Shown here piece after piece: positions 1 to 9,209 of a DNA stretch of 64,000 bases. The stretch lies in assembly GCF_003253005.1 (NCBI RefSeq), contig NZ_QEPZ01000002.1, positions 248,001-312,000 on the forward strand, given 5' to 3'. Made by a program: the position numbers and the translations under genes. The notes below the pieces were generated by a model that did not search any database, was not told the DNA's origin, and saw nothing but the letters and a program-made list of their open reading frames with translations. Origin of the DNA: Haemophilus parainfluenzae. Lineage in GTDB: Bacteria > Pseudomonadota > Gammaproteobacteria > Enterobacterales > Pasteurellaceae. The stretch's first letter is position 1; each line of letters begins with the position of its first letter.

Positions 1-743
1 CCCCATTCTGGCATAGGGCGTTGCGCACCAAGAGAAATAAAACTTAGTGCTGTGATATCTAAAATTGCGACCACAAATGCGCGAGCGATTTCTTGCGTAT
101 AGATGGCACTAATATTCGGCAAAATTGTGGTTTTTAATAGCTCCCAGTTTGAAATCCCATCTAATCTTAGTAAGAGAACATAGTCTTTCTTCAGCTCTTG
201 TTGGATGGCTTGATAAATGGCATGCACAAAATACGGCAAAATGGCTAGTAGAGTAGCAAACATCGCATTCATTAAGCTTGGTTCCATTAACGTGGAAATG
301 ATAATGGCAATCAGCAAAATAGGGATAGATAAAAAAGCATCAAAAAAATGGCCTAAAAAACGCGCTTTAATCCCGTCAGACATACCCGCAAGAATACCTA
401 GTGCGCCCCCAATAATTGCCACAGCGATAACCACCAAAAGGGATGAACCAAGAGTGTATTGTGTCCCCATGATTAATCGACTGAGTACATCTCGACCAAG
501 ATCATCCGTACCAAAGAAAAAGGCTATACGACCTTTTTCTACCCAAGATGGTGGCATTAATTCTTCTCCTACAAACTCCATGCTTTCGCTATAAGGCATG
601 ATTAGCTTCGGGAAAAGAGCGACCAAAATCAGGATAAAAAATAAGTAGAAACTAAATAATGCCACACGATTTTGGCGGAAAAGCAACCAAATTTGCAAGA
701 GGGAGGTGCTTTCACGAAATTCATCAGGTTCTCTATCTTGCAT
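1..743 (-). CDS. sapC: SapC peptide-transport permease (3' part beyond window)
   Basis: Inner-membrane permease of the Sap ABC transporter, a DppC/OppC-family importer linked to antimicrobial-peptide resistance, potassium and haem uptake in Haemophilus. The start ATG lies inside the sapB stop region (sapB ends at 733, this gene starts at 743), so translation is coupled. The first residues read MQDREPDEFRESTSLLQIW and are followed by hydrophobic segments. About 247 codons are present, against roughly 295 expected for the family, so the C-terminus lies outside the window. The reading frame is open to the edge. Identification rests on position after sapA and sapB and on the hydrophobic permease character. 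Confidence 0.88.
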   Translation of the reverse strand, partial: MQDREPDEFRESTSLLQIWLLFRQNRVALFSFYLFFILILVALFPKLIMPYSESMEFVGEELMPPSWVEKGRIAFFFGTDDLGRDVLSRLIMGTQYTLGSSLLVVIAVAIIGGALGILAGMSDGIKARFLGHFFDAFLSIPILLIAIIISTLMEPSLMNAMFATLLAILPYFVHAIYQAIQQELKKDYVLLLRLDGISNWELLKTTILPNISAIYTQEIARAFVVAILDITALSFISLGAQRPMPEW

Positions 744-1698
744 ACCAGCCCTTCTTATTAAATGGATCTAACATAAACATCAGCGACTTGGCTAAGGTAT
801 CAATAATGATGATGCAAACACCGATCACTACGACACCAGCCGAAATACTGTTGTAATCTTGTTGGGTTACGGCATCAATCAGCCAACGCCCGATTCCTGG
901 CCAACCTAAAACGTTTTCTACCAACATACATTGTGTTAATACTAAGGTAAATACGCGAGTAAGCTGTGGAATCAATAATGGAAATGTATTACGAAAAACG
1001 TAACGTTTTAAAATCGTCCATTTAGACCATCCACGTGTTACTGCTGCTTTTGCATATTCTTGTTGAAGTAAATAATCAGCTCGTTGCTGAATGATTCGGA
1101 TAAATTCCATTGTCGGCAGAATACAAAGCACTAATGTCGGTAAGGCTAAATGCTGTAAAACGTTTTGTATGATTTTGGTTCGGTAAGGGACATCAACAAA
1201 CCACATGTCAATGCTAGGGAAGCCTGTGATAGGTTTGATTTCATAGAGTAAATTATACTGCCCGATGGCTGCAATCTCCCAGCTTTGAATTGCGGCCACA
1301 TAGAGTAAAATCGGGGCAAACCAGAAAATAGGAATAGACAAACCAACATTAGAGATACTTTGCAATGCGCGTGCACAAGGACGATGATTATAGACCGCAT
1401 TTAATACGCCGAGAGGAATACCTAAGATGCAAGCCAATAAAAGTGCGGTAAAACAGAGTTCTAATGTGGGTGGTAATACAGTAAAAATTAAATCTTTTAA
1501 CGATTCTCCGCCGTTATAGGTAATCCCTAAATCGCCCTGTAACAATGATGTAAGGTAATGATAATAAGCACTATAAATGTTGTTTGTGATAAGATCAGCA
1601 TTGAGTGGATCTCGCATTAAAATCACAAAACTTAATATGGATAAAATCAATAATAAAATGCTTACCCAAATAACATAACGAATTGCTGAAAAGAGCAT
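733..1698 (-). CDS. sapB: SapB peptide-transport permease
   Basis: Inner-membrane permease of the Sap ABC transporter, partner of SapC. The 321-aa protein starts with a membrane helix (MLFSAIRYVIWVSILLLIL) and has the usual DppB-type topology of about six helices. The BPD_transp_1 loop region near residues 205-240 (EYAKAAVTRGWSKW then RNTFPLLIP) matches the EAA motif that docks to the ATPase subunits. Its ATG overlaps the sapA stop in a TAATG at 1696-1700, and its own stop overlaps the sapC start. It therefore belongs to the sapABC operon read leftwards; sapD and sapF would lie outside the window. Confidence 0.93.
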   Translation of the reverse strand: MLFSAIRYVIWVSILLLILSILSFVILMRDPLNADLITNNIYSAYYHYLTSLLQGDLGITYNGGESLKDLIFTVLPPTLELCFTALLLACILGIPLGVLNAVYNHRPCARALQSISNVGLSIPIFWFAPILLYVAAIQSWEIAAIGQYNLLYEIKPITGFPSIDMWFVDVPYRTKIIQNVLQHLALPTLVLCILPTMEFIRIIQQRADYLLQQEYAKAAVTRGWSKWTILKRYVFRNTFPLLIPQLTRVFTLVLTQCMLVENVLGWPGIGRWLIDAVTQQDYNSISAGVVVIGVCIIIIDTLAKSLMFMLDPFNKKGWYAR

Positions 1699-3398
1699 TA
1701 TTTTTTCTCCTTATTTTTCATGAAATACAAGGTAGAAAAATTGATGCTACCAAATGGGGTCATCTCAATTCCTTTTACATTACCACGTGCGACTAAAAGT
1801 CGTTTTACGTTTGCAATTGGCACAATAGGTAATTCGTTTAAAATGAGCTCTTGCGCATTGTTATACGCTTTAGACCGTTCATATAAATGATTGGTGGATA
1901 GTGCGCGATCCATCATATTATCGAATTCAGGGTTACACCAATTGGATAGATTAGTGATTTCCTTTTGTGTATCACAACTTAAAATCGGGCGCATAAAACC
2001 GTCAGGATCAAGATTTCCAGCAAGCCAACCCGTTAAGATTAAATCGTAATCTTCAGTCCCTTTGCGTAATTGTTCGATTAAAAACGTGCGTGTTACTGAC
2101 CGCACTTTAACATCCACTCCCGCTTTGGCTAAATCCCATTTGATGAGCTCTGCCATTTTAATTGGTGCAGGGTTATATACTTGCTCTTCGTTTATTACCC
2201 ACATTTTTAACACAAGTTTTTTATCACGTAACGTTTTTTCCGCTTCAGAGGGCTGATAATCATAAGAAAAATCAGGCGTATTAATCGCAGAAGCCCAAGA
2301 AATATCAGGAATAATATTATTCGCTACGGTTGCTGTATTGTGGTAAATATTTCTCACAATTCTAAAACGGTTTAAGCTTTGCGAAATGGCTTGACGAATA
2401 GTTTTATTCTGCATTAATGGCTTTTGGAAATTGAAAGCCAAATAGGCCAAGTTCATTCCATCCGTAGATTGCAGATAGTAGCGATCATCTTTTTCACTTA
2501 ACAAGCCGAGTTGGCTGACTTCGGGATAAGACGCGATTTGACATTCATTATTAAAGAATTTAATTAAACGTCCTGTGCGATCCGCAGAAAGATCCACAAT
2601 AATATTTTCAATTTTGGCTTTCTTTTCCCAATAAGCTTCATTGCGTATCAAGCGAACATATTGGTTATAAACGTAATCTTTCACTTGATAAGGGCCCGTG
2701 CCAACGGGGTGAGTGTCCAATTGGGTAAGGTTATCATCGGCACTTAATTGATACGCATATTCTTGCGAGAAAATAATGGAATATTGACTGGCAAGATGCG
2801 ACAGAATTGAGGCATCGGGTTCAAATAGCTCAATCTTGACCTGATAAGGGTTTGTTGCCGTGATGCTTTTAATTTTTTGATTCAGCTTAATACTTTCAAA
2901 ATACGGAAAGTGTACCTTTTTGGCTTGCTCGTGGAAGATTCTATATTGTGGATTTTTATAAGTTACCACATCATCTGAGAGTGTTGGCAGATAAGTATCA
3001 TGTCCTAAAACACGATTAATCGAAAAGACCACATCTTCTGCATTAAAGTCACGAGTTGGTGTAAACCACGGAGTACGATGAAATTTCACTCCTTTACGAA
3101 GATTAATAAGAATTTCTTTGCCATCAGATGAAATTGAATAGGATTGTGCTAATACTGGAACAAGTGCAGCACTATGGTCTTTAATATCAAACAATTTGTT
3201 ATAAATTTGCTCCGTTACTACATTCATACTGGTACCAGCATCGGCAGTTTGCGGGTTAAAGGAAAAACCCGATGCATTCGTGCAGTATGTTAAGCCGTTT
3301 TCTGTCAGCATTTTGGGTATGCTTGGCGCGGCTTGTGCCAGATTAATTTGGCTCAACCCACACAATAAAAAACAAAAAGTGACATTTCGACGTAACAT
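1698..3398 (-). CDS. sapA: SapA periplasmic substrate-binding protein
   Basis: Periplasmic solute-binding protein (SBP_bac_5, DppA/OppA-like) of the Sap transporter, which binds cationic antimicrobial peptides and haem in Haemophilus. I place the start at the ATG at 3398: from there the protein begins MLRRNVTFCFLLCGLSQI and ends its signal peptide near AQAA, whereas the longer frame from 3458 would bury the signal peptide. The mature part has the family features, for example the KGVKFH and GTGPYQV segments. It is the first gene of the reverse sap operon and is divergent from ycjX, with an 88-bp shared control region. Length, about 566 aa, is normal. Confidence 0.92.
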   Translation of the reverse strand: MLRRNVTFCFLLCGLSQINLAQAAPSIPKMLTENGLTYCTNASGFSFNPQTADAGTSMNVVTEQIYNKLFDIKDHSAALVPVLAQSYSISSDGKEILINLRKGVKFHRTPWFTPTRDFNAEDVVFSINRVLGHDTYLPTLSDDVVTYKNPQYRIFHEQAKKVHFPYFESIKLNQKIKSITATNPYQVKIELFEPDASILSHLASQYSIIFSQEYAYQLSADDNLTQLDTHPVGTGPYQVKDYVYNQYVRLIRNEAYWEKKAKIENIIVDLSADRTGRLIKFFNNECQIASYPEVSQLGLLSEKDDRYYLQSTDGMNLAYLAFNFQKPLMQNKTIRQAISQSLNRFRIVRNIYHNTATVANNIIPDISWASAINTPDFSYDYQPSEAEKTLRDKKLVLKMWVINEEQVYNPAPIKMAELIKWDLAKAGVDVKVRSVTRTFLIEQLRKGTEDYDLILTGWLAGNLDPDGFMRPILSCDTQKEITNLSNWCNPEFDNMMDRALSTNHLYERSKAYNNAQELILNELPIVPIANVKRLLVARGNVKGIEMTPFGSINFSTLYFMKNKEKK

Positions 3399-3486
3399 AG
3401 CTTTATTATTAAAGACCGTTTTGTGATAAATTGAGTGAATTGTAAAATATCTTGGCAAAAATGGCTAGTTATTGGATTTTTAGGAT

Positions 3487-4896
3487 ATGTTTAAATCAAT
3501 TAATCGGGAAATTAATCAAATAATCAATCGTGGATTTGACCGCACTTTACGTTTGGCTGTGACAGGGCTAAGTCGAAGCGGTAAAACAGCGTTTATTACG
3601 AGCTTAATCAATCAATTGTTACATATTAATCAAGAGAAAAATACACATCTTCCTTTATTTGAGGCTGCCCGAAATCAATCTATTTTAGCGGTAAAACGTG
3701 TGCCTCAGCAGGATTTAAGTATTCCACGTTTTGATTATGAAGCGAATCTCAATGATTTAATGAATAATCCTCCACAATGGTGCCAATCTACTCGAGGCGT
3801 GAGTGAAACACGTCTTGCTATTCGTTTTGAACGCCAATCTGGCTTACTTCGCCATTTTAAAGAACGTGGCACATTATACTTGGATATTTTTGATTATCCT
3901 GGTGAATGGCTATTGGATTTACCTTTGCTGAATTTAGATTTTCAACAATGGTCACTTGAACAAGCCAAAATTACATCAGGTATTCGTCAACAGTTTGCTC
4001 AAGATTGGTTGGATGAATTGAAAAAGCTAGACCTAAGTGCGGTCGTCAATGAAGATGTTTTAGCGCAGATTGCAAAATCTTACACCGATTATTTACTTGT
4101 TTGCAAAGCAGAAGGAATGCAATTTATTCAACCAGGACGATTTGTCTTGCCTGGAGAATTAGAAGGTGCACCTGTTTTGCAATTTTTTCCGTTATTGCAT
4201 TTGTCGGAAGAACAATGGCAAAAACTGAAAAGAGAAGCGAAATCTAATAGCTATTTTGCCGTGTTGAATAAGAGATATGATTATTATCGTAATAAGGTGG
4301 TGAAAGGCTTTTATGAAAATTATTTTTCTACTTTTGATCGCCAAGTAATTTTAGCGGATTGCTTAACGCCACTAAATCATAGTCAACAAGCCTTTATCGA
4401 TATGCAAACAGGGCTTAATCAGCTTTTCAAAAATTTCCATTATGGCAAACGCAATTTACTCAATCGTTTGTTTTCCCCGAATATTGATAAGCTCATGTTT
4501 GTGGCAACAAAAGCCGATCATATCACGACAGATCAAATTCAAAACTTAATTAGTCTGATGCGCCAATTGGTACAAGAGGGCGGTCGTCATGTTGAGTTTG
4601 AAGGGATTGATACAGAATACACGGCAATTGCTGCGATTCGAGCGACAAAACAAGTTTTAGTTAATCAAAACGGTAAACAAATCAAAGCTATTCAAGGGGT
4701 ACGTTCTGTAGATAAACAACTGATTACGCTTTATCCGGGAACAGTACCAAGTAAACTACCTAATGCAGAGTACTGGTCAAAACAATCTTTTGATTTTGAT
4801 TCCTTTGAACCTCAAGTTTTACAACAGGGTGAAAGCATCCCGCATTTAAGAATGGATGCAGTATTGCAGTTTTTATTGGCGGACAGATTTGATTGA
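3487..4896 (+). CDS. ycjX: YcjX family P-loop GTPase
   Basis: Predicted cytoplasmic GTP-binding protein of the YcjX/DUF463 family, associated with stress responses in proteobacteria; the exact cellular role is unknown. The Walker A motif is GLSRSGKT at residues 27-34. An IFDYPGEW segment near residue 138 probably supplies the Walker B/switch region, and a VATKADH segment resembles the (N/T)KxD base-recognition motif. Length (469 aa) is typical. In E. coli ycjX is followed by ycjF; here the YcjF homologue lies 3 kb downstream at 8093-9160, so the pair has been separated. The gene is divergent from sapA, the arrangement I recall from H. influenzae. Confidence 0.88.
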   Translation: MFKSINREINQIINRGFDRTLRLAVTGLSRSGKTAFITSLINQLLHINQEKNTHLPLFEAARNQSILAVKRVPQQDLSIPRFDYEANLNDLMNNPPQWCQSTRGVSETRLAIRFERQSGLLRHFKERGTLYLDIFDYPGEWLLDLPLLNLDFQQWSLEQAKITSGIRQQFAQDWLDELKKLDLSAVVNEDVLAQIAKSYTDYLLVCKAEGMQFIQPGRFVLPGELEGAPVLQFFPLLHLSEEQWQKLKREAKSNSYFAVLNKRYDYYRNKVVKGFYENYFSTFDRQVILADCLTPLNHSQQAFIDMQTGLNQLFKNFHYGKRNLLNRLFSPNIDKLMFVATKADHITTDQIQNLISLMRQLVQEGGRHVEFEGIDTEYTAIAAIRATKQVLVNQNGKQIKAIQGVRSVDKQLITLYPGTVPSKLPNAEYWSKQSFDFDSFEPQVLQQGESIPHLRMDAVLQFLLADRFD

Positions 4897-5001
4897 TAGA
4901 AAAATTAAATCAATTTAATTGTCAAATATTTAATATAAATACTATTTTTTTATTGGTATTTAGGTAGAATTAATTTGAGTCTTTCTAAAGTAAAGGAGCT
5001 T

Positions 5002-5565
5002 ATGATGAAAATGAAAACTCTCTTAGCATTAGCTATCAGCGGAATTTGTGCTGCTGGCGTGGCAAATGCACATGACCATATGGCAAAACCAGCAGGTCCT
5101 TCAATCGAAGTAAAAGTACAACAATTAGATCCTGCAAATGGTAACAAAGATGTAGGGACTGTAACCATTACTGAATCAAATTATGGTTTAGTGTTTACAC
5201 CAAATCTACAAGGTTTAGCTGAAGGTTTACATGGTTTCCACATTCATGAAAATCCAAGCTGTGATCCAAAAGAAAAAGACGGTAAATTAACAGCAGGTTT
5301 AGCGGCTGGCGGTCACTGGGATCCTAAAGGTGCAAAACAACACGGTTACCCATGGCAAGATGATGCACACTTAGGTGATTTACCTGCATTAACTGTATTA
5401 CATGATGGCACTGCAACTAACCCTGTTTTAGCTCCACGTCTTAAAAAATTAGATGAAGTTCGTGGTCACTCTATTATGATTCACGCGGGTGGTGACAACC
5501 ACTCAGATCATCCAGCTCCACTTGGTGGTGGCGGTCCACGTATGGCTTGTGGCGTGATTAAATAA
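5002..5565 (+). CDS. sodC: Periplasmic Cu/Zn superoxide dismutase
   Basis: Dismutates superoxide to hydrogen peroxide and oxygen in the periplasm, protecting against host or environmental oxidants. The start is set by AAAGGAG at 4992-4998; ATGs at 5002 and 5005 are both possible. A signal peptide ([17 protein letters not shown]) is followed by the His-rich mature start HDHMAKP, typical of Haemophilus SodC. Copper and zinc ligands lie in [28 protein letters not shown] and [11 protein letters not shown], and the Cys pair for the disulfide is present (NPSC and MACG). The sequence agrees closely with the H. parainfluenzae SodC I remember, which is the best species marker here. Confidence 0.96.
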   Translation: MMKMKTLLALAISGICAAGVANAHDHMAKPAGPSIEVKVQQLDPANGNKDVGTVTITESNYGLVFTPNLQGLAEGLHGFHIHENPSCDPKEKDGKLTAGLAAGGHWDPKGAKQHGYPWQDDAHLGDLPALTVLHDGTATNPVLAPRLKKLDEVRGHSIMIHAGGDNHSDHPAPLGGGGPRMACGVIK

Positions 5566-5582
5566 TTCGATTGTTCTAAACG

Positions 5583-5614
5583 AAAAGTGCGGTGAATTTT
5601 CACCGCATTTTTTT
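5583..5614 (+). terminator. sodC terminator
   Basis: Hairpin TGCGGTGAA / TTCACCGCA with a TT loop (5588-5596 with 5599-5607), followed by a run of T. The left arm carries an uptake-sequence core. The T run reaches the stop codon of the convergent lipoprotein gene. Confidence 0.8.
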
Positions 5615-6158
5615 ATGGTATTCTCCGACTGCCAAGGCTCTCACTGTTTCTTTCAATTTCTTTACTTTCTTGTTCATTTAAAATTTCATAAACGTGATAT
5701 GAATTAATAATCTCATAATCTTTTCCTGCATGAGCTACAAACTTACTTGAACTTACATGTTCGTAACAAGTTTTAAAAAACCATGCCTCATCACAATATA
5801 TACTTTTTGTATTTGGTAAGATTACTTCACTCTCAGCTGGTATAATAAATTCCCGATAACTTTTTTCTGCATATTTTTTGTAAAGCTTAGGTTTATTTGG
5901 CATGCCAAGAGAAATAATCTCCTTATCTGCTACATATCCATCAAGTAGAAATACTTTAAAGCCATATTCTTTATATTTTCCATTCTCTACTACTTTGAAA
6001 TTCGTATATGATTGTCGTTGCTCCCCTTTTTCTCGTTCGAGAATGACTCTAATTCTTGCATGTTTTTGTGGGTTGTATTGAGTTATAGGTGGTCTAGTTA
6101 CAATTTCAGCACAGCCAATGATAAGAAAGCTTAAAAATAAAATGAGATAATTTTTCAT
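5613..6158 (-). CDS. Hypothetical lipoprotein
   Basis: I do not recognise the family. The start is placed at the ATG at 6158, because from there the protein opens with a short lipoprotein signal MKNYLILFLSFLIIGCAEI; the lipobox LIIGC puts the lipidated Cys at residue 15. The upstream in-frame ATG at 6224 would add 22 unhelpful residues. The mature protein of about 167 aa is soluble and mixed in charge, with several Cys near the middle (YCDEAWFFKTCYEH). It lies 22 bp after the MerP-like gene on the same strand, so it may be the last gene of that cluster. It converges on sodC. Confidence 0.6.
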   Translation of the reverse strand: MKNYLILFLSFLIIGCAEIVTRPPITQYNPQKHARIRVILEREKGEQRQSYTNFKVVENGKYKEYGFKVFLLDGYVADKEIISLGMPNKPKLYKKYAEKSYREFIIPAESEVILPNTKSIYCDEAWFFKTCYEHVSSSKFVAHAGKDYEIINSYHVYEILNEQESKEIERNSESLGSRRIP

Positions 6159-6180
6159 ACTTTTTAGATAAGTGTATAAT

Positions 6181-6459
6181 TTATTTAACCACTTCCGCTG
6201 TATATTCCAATTTATGAATTGCATTAATCAATTGCTCATCAGGAACTTTTGGATCTTCTACAACAGTCACAGTTCTATCTTTAATGGAGGCTTTAGTGGA
6301 AATCACGCCATCAATATTTCGTAACTCTTTATTCACTAAGTAAGCGCAAAGCTGGCAATTCATTTCTTTTACTTTTAGCACAATTTGTTTGGTTTCATTC
6401 GCATGAGCGAAAGAAATGGCAAACAGCGAAAGTAAAAGTGCGGTACATAATTTCTTCAT
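6181..6459 (-). CDS. MerP-like periplasmic heavy-metal-binding protein
   Basis: Small periplasmic HMA-domain protein related to MerP, which passes metal ions to the MerT membrane protein. The 92 aa comprise a cleavable signal (MKKLCTALLLSLFAISFAHA) and one ferredoxin-like HMA domain. The metal site is MNCQLC, close to the usual GMTCxxC. It follows the MerT-like gene by 8 bp. No mercuric reductase gene is nearby, so the cargo may be another soft or transition metal rather than mercury. Homologous merT/merP pairs are known in H. influenzae. The metal is not identified by the sequence. Confidence 0.85.
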   Translation of the reverse strand: MKKLCTALLLSLFAISFAHANETKQIVLKVKEMNCQLCAYLVNKELRNIDGVISTKASIKDRTVTVVEDPKVPDEQLINAIHKLEYTAEVVK

Positions 6460-6467
6460 TTTTATTC

Positions 6468-6830
6468 CTAATTAGCTAACTCTAAAATCCAAGGCAAAAT
6501 TGTTGGATAAGTTAAGAAAAAAATCATCACGATAAAGACAATCCAATATAAAACAATGAGCTTTTTACGGGAAATGTATTTGCTGCAAATGATTTTTTTG
6601 GAAAACATTAGCAACCAAAAGCCGTAGGCAAAGGCGCATAATGAAACGATAAGCATAGGAATGCGTAAATAATCATATTCACCTAAGCCAATTAACCATG
6701 TGGATGACACGCCAAATACTAAATAGATTAAAGGCGCAATACAGCACAAGGTTGATGCCACCGCAGCACTTAGCGCGGTGGCAATCGCAACCCAAAAAGA
6801 TTTATTAGAGCTTTTTAGAGACGTAGTCAT
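6468..6830 (-). CDS. MerT-like membrane metal transporter
   Basis: Inner-membrane protein of the MerT family with about three helices. The diagnostic vicinal Cys pair lies in the first helix ([16 protein letters not shown]), where MerT takes metal from MerP. The start is put at the ATG at 6830 ([12 protein letters not shown]), seven codons inside the longest frame. It overlaps the 3' end of the transglutaminase-like gene by 26 bp, so translation is probably coupled. A second loop Cys (KKIICSKY) could take part in relay. The gene sits between the transglutaminase-like gene and the MerP-like gene, read leftwards as one unit. Confidence 0.83.
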   Translation of the reverse strand: MTTSLKSSNKSFWVAIATALSAAVASTLCCIAPLIYLVFGVSSTWLIGLGEYDYLRIPMLIVSLCAFAYGFWLLMFSKKIICSKYISRKKLIVLYWIVFIVMIFFLTYPTILPWILELAN

Positions 6831-7911
6831 ATTTAAATTCTTTTGGATCAAATGAATTTAACGGGTCACCACCGATTTCGGCATACGGATAGCCAAAGTT
6901 ATTGAGTGGGGCAAGTTCTGGTTGCGGATATAAATCGAAGTCACGAGCATGGTTAAAGCCAACCCAGTTTGCTTCCCAGTTACCGAATAAGTATTTGGCA
7001 ACGGCTTGTGTATCCTTATCGTCAACAGATTTTTTCTCTGCTAAACGCATTTTTGCTACGTCTGCAGAATCAACAGGTACCCAGCCGAATCCTGCAAGAT
7101 AGAATTCAGCACGACAGTGCTGACCACCACTTACGTTTGCTACGCCATGTTCGTCCGCACTACCGAATGCACCTTTGGAATATTTGCCCATTTTATCCGC
7201 CGCACCTAAACGAATACCAAAAATTTCACGGGCAGGAATACCGCTGGCTCGAGCAAGTGCAACGAAAACAGAGTTAATATCAGTACATTTGCCTTTTAAC
7301 ACACCAGTGGTCAGAATTTTTTCTACATCACCATCGCCACAGCCCAAAACAGAATTATCACGTTCCATATTGTTGACGATCCATTGGTGAATCAACTCTG
7401 CTTTTTTCAATGGATTAGTTTCAGTGCCTACAATTTTATCGGCGAACTGTTTCACAATACCATCAGTTTTAATATGTTGAGTTGGTTTTAAATATTCTTG
7501 TACATCAACAGAATAGTGAACATCTTTTGGTGGCTTGTAATTTTCTAATGCACCTTTAACCATAGGTTCACGATCTTTGGTTTCAATCACCATTGTGATT
7601 TTTAAATCGCGTTTTTGTGCATCTTTATCCCAAGTTGCAAAGAGCGTTTTCGCACCATATTTGTTGTTTTCTGTCACATAGGCATCCAAATAGTTACCTT
7701 CAAAATGGATAGATTTTACCTGCTGATACTCGCCATTAAACGGTAAAGGCACCCACAGATTCGCTTGTCCTTGCGAACCTTTGGGTGCAACTAAGTCATA
7801 AGTTTGAGTAAATTCATACAGATGAGAATCGGTATTGTAGTTTGGAATGTCGGTATTGGCGTAAGCCATGGAACATGCGGAGAGCACCGCAGTGGCGATA
7901 AGTTTCTTCAT
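6805..7911 (-). CDS. Secreted transglutaminase-like protein
   Basis: Exported protein with a transglutaminase/protease-like core. The signal peptide is [18 protein letters not shown]. The catalytic-type Cys lies in [19 protein letters not shown] (around residues 205-225), followed by [10 protein letters not shown]. The His is in [11 protein letters not shown] and the Asp in [12 protein letters not shown], which completes a Cys-His-Asp triad. The N-terminal 150 residues form a separate beta-rich region. Members of this family can cleave or cross-link proteins; the substrate is unknown. It is first in a four-gene cluster with MerT-like, MerP-like and lipoprotein genes, overlapping MerT by 26 bp. 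Confidence 0.82.
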   Translation of the reverse strand: MKKLIATAVLSACSMAYANTDIPNYNTDSHLYEFTQTYDLVAPKGSQGQANLWVPLPFNGEYQQVKSIHFEGNYLDAYVTENNKYGAKTLFATWDKDAQKRDLKITMVIETKDREPMVKGALENYKPPKDVHYSVDVQEYLKPTQHIKTDGIVKQFADKIVGTETNPLKKAELIHQWIVNNMERDNSVLGCGDGDVEKILTTGVLKGKCTDINSVFVALARASGIPAREIFGIRLGAADKMGKYSKGAFGSADEHGVANVSGGQHCRAEFYLAGFGWVPVDSADVAKMRLAEKKSVDDKDTQAVAKYLFGNWEANWVGFNHARDFDLYPQPELAPLNNFGYPYAEIGGDPLNSFDPKEFKYDYVSKKL

Positions 7912-8092
7912 GAAAAGATCCTTCTAGTTAGTTAACAGTTAAAACTTAACACATTAGATAAACTAATTGTGGACAATGGTTATAGTAGCTCATTTTATTT
8001 TCTAGTCAATATTGCTTTTTTATTTCAGCCATTTAAGATTTGCTAAAGAAATTCGAAGTAAAATACCGTTTCTATTTTTATTGGACAGAATA

Positions 8093-9160
8093 ATGACAAA
8101 ACAAATTTTCACACAATCCCAACAAGTCGAAGAGGAAGAAATTCTGCCTAAGCAGGAATTTTATAATGTTGAAACAACTATCGATAATGAACCTTTAGAA
8201 GGGGAGTTGTTGAACGAGCAATTTGAGCAAATTGTGAAGCCTAAATGGAGTGGTTGGAAAACGGCTTTGAAATTGACCGTACTTTTATTTTTAGGGGCAA
8301 CGGTTGCGCAATCTGTTCAATGGATTTGGGATAGTTATCAAAATCAGCAATGGATTTACCTTGCTTTTGCCTTGGTGAGTTTTGTGGTGGTTGTGTTTGG
8401 TTTATCTGAAATCATCGCAGAATGGCGACGTTTGGTGAAACTCAAAAAGCGTTTGAATTTACAAGAACAAAGTCAGCGATTAATAGGTGAAAGTGCGGTT
8501 AAAAATCATCAAGTTTTTTCTGAACAGGATAGCGAGAAAGGAAGAGCCTTGTGTTTATCGATTGCCTATACCTTAAAATTGGATTCGCAACATCCCGCAA
8601 TAGTCCAATGGGAAAAACAGTTGAATGAAAGTTATTCAGCTCGTGAAGTTACCTATTTATTTAGTAAGACAGTGTTACAGTCTTTTGATAAAAAAGCGAA
8701 AAAACTGATTACTAAAATGGCAGCAGAATCCGCAGTGATTGTGGCAATCAGTCCTTTAGCCCTTATTGATATGTTTTTTATTGCGTGGCGCAATATTCGT
8801 TTAATCAATAAAATTGCAGCGATTTATGGGATTGAGCTAGGATATTTTACTCGTCTTCGTTTGCTCAGAATGGTGTTCGTGAATCTTGCTTTTGCTGGTG
8901 CAACGGAGATTGTGCAGGATTTAGGCATGGATTGGCTTTCACAAGATATTACCGCGAAGCTTTCTGCACGAGCAGCACAGGGGATCGGCGTGGGATTATT
9001 GACGGCTCGATTGGGCATTAAGGCTATGGAGTTTTGTCGCCCACTGGCATTTGAAAAGTCGGAAAAACCAAAGCTTTCTCATGTGCAAAAAGAATTGCTC
9101 ACGGTGATGAAAGATACGGTGCTAGGCAAGAATAAAGTGAAAGAAAAAGAAGAAGTGTAA
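8093..9160 (+). CDS. YcjF/UPF0283 family membrane protein
   Basis: Inner-membrane protein of the TIGR01620/UPF0283 family (YcjF in E. coli, HI0043-like in H. influenzae), usually a partner of YcjX. The start is put at the ATG at 8093, preceded by TTGGACAG, giving MTKQIFTQSQQVEEEE; the longer frame from 8012 is unlikely. An acidic cytoplasmic N-terminus (about residues 1-60) is followed by two close helices (LKLTVLLFLGATVAQSV and LAFALVSFVVVVFGLSEII). The C-terminal half holds the conserved SPLALIDMFFIAWRN segment. In E. coli this gene follows ycjX directly; here sodC and the mer-like cluster separate them. Confidence 0.85.
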   Translation: MTKQIFTQSQQVEEEEILPKQEFYNVETTIDNEPLEGELLNEQFEQIVKPKWSGWKTALKLTVLLFLGATVAQSVQWIWDSYQNQQWIYLAFALVSFVVVVFGLSEIIAEWRRLVKLKKRLNLQEQSQRLIGESAVKNHQVFSEQDSEKGRALCLSIAYTLKLDSQHPAIVQWEKQLNESYSAREVTYLFSKTVLQSFDKKAKKLITKMAAESAVIVAISPLALIDMFFIAWRNIRLINKIAAIYGIELGYFTRLRLLRMVFVNLAFAGATEIVQDLGMDWLSQDITAKLSARAAQGIGVGLLTARLGIKAMEFCRPLAFEKSEKPKLSHVQKELLTVMKDTVLGKNKVKEKEEV

Positions 9161-9162
9161 TA

Positions 9163-9195
9163 AAAAAGTGCGGTTAAAATTGACCGCACTTGTTG
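9163..9195. terminator. Uptake-sequence-pair terminator between ycjF and prfB
   Basis: Inverted uptake sequences AAGTGCGGT (9166-9174) and ACCGCACTT (9183-9191) form a 9-bp stem. A on the left and T on the right let it serve both convergent genes. Confidence 0.75.
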
Positions 9196-9209
9196 TATAA
9201 AGGATATGA

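Noticed and set aside
217..594. Forward frame of 125 aa at the left end
   Set aside because: It is antisense to sapC, whose frame is open through the region and continues the sap operon.
8012..8092. Upstream extension of the YcjF-like protein
   Set aside because: The extra 27 residues lack a ribosome-binding site, while GGACAG lies before the ATG at 8093.
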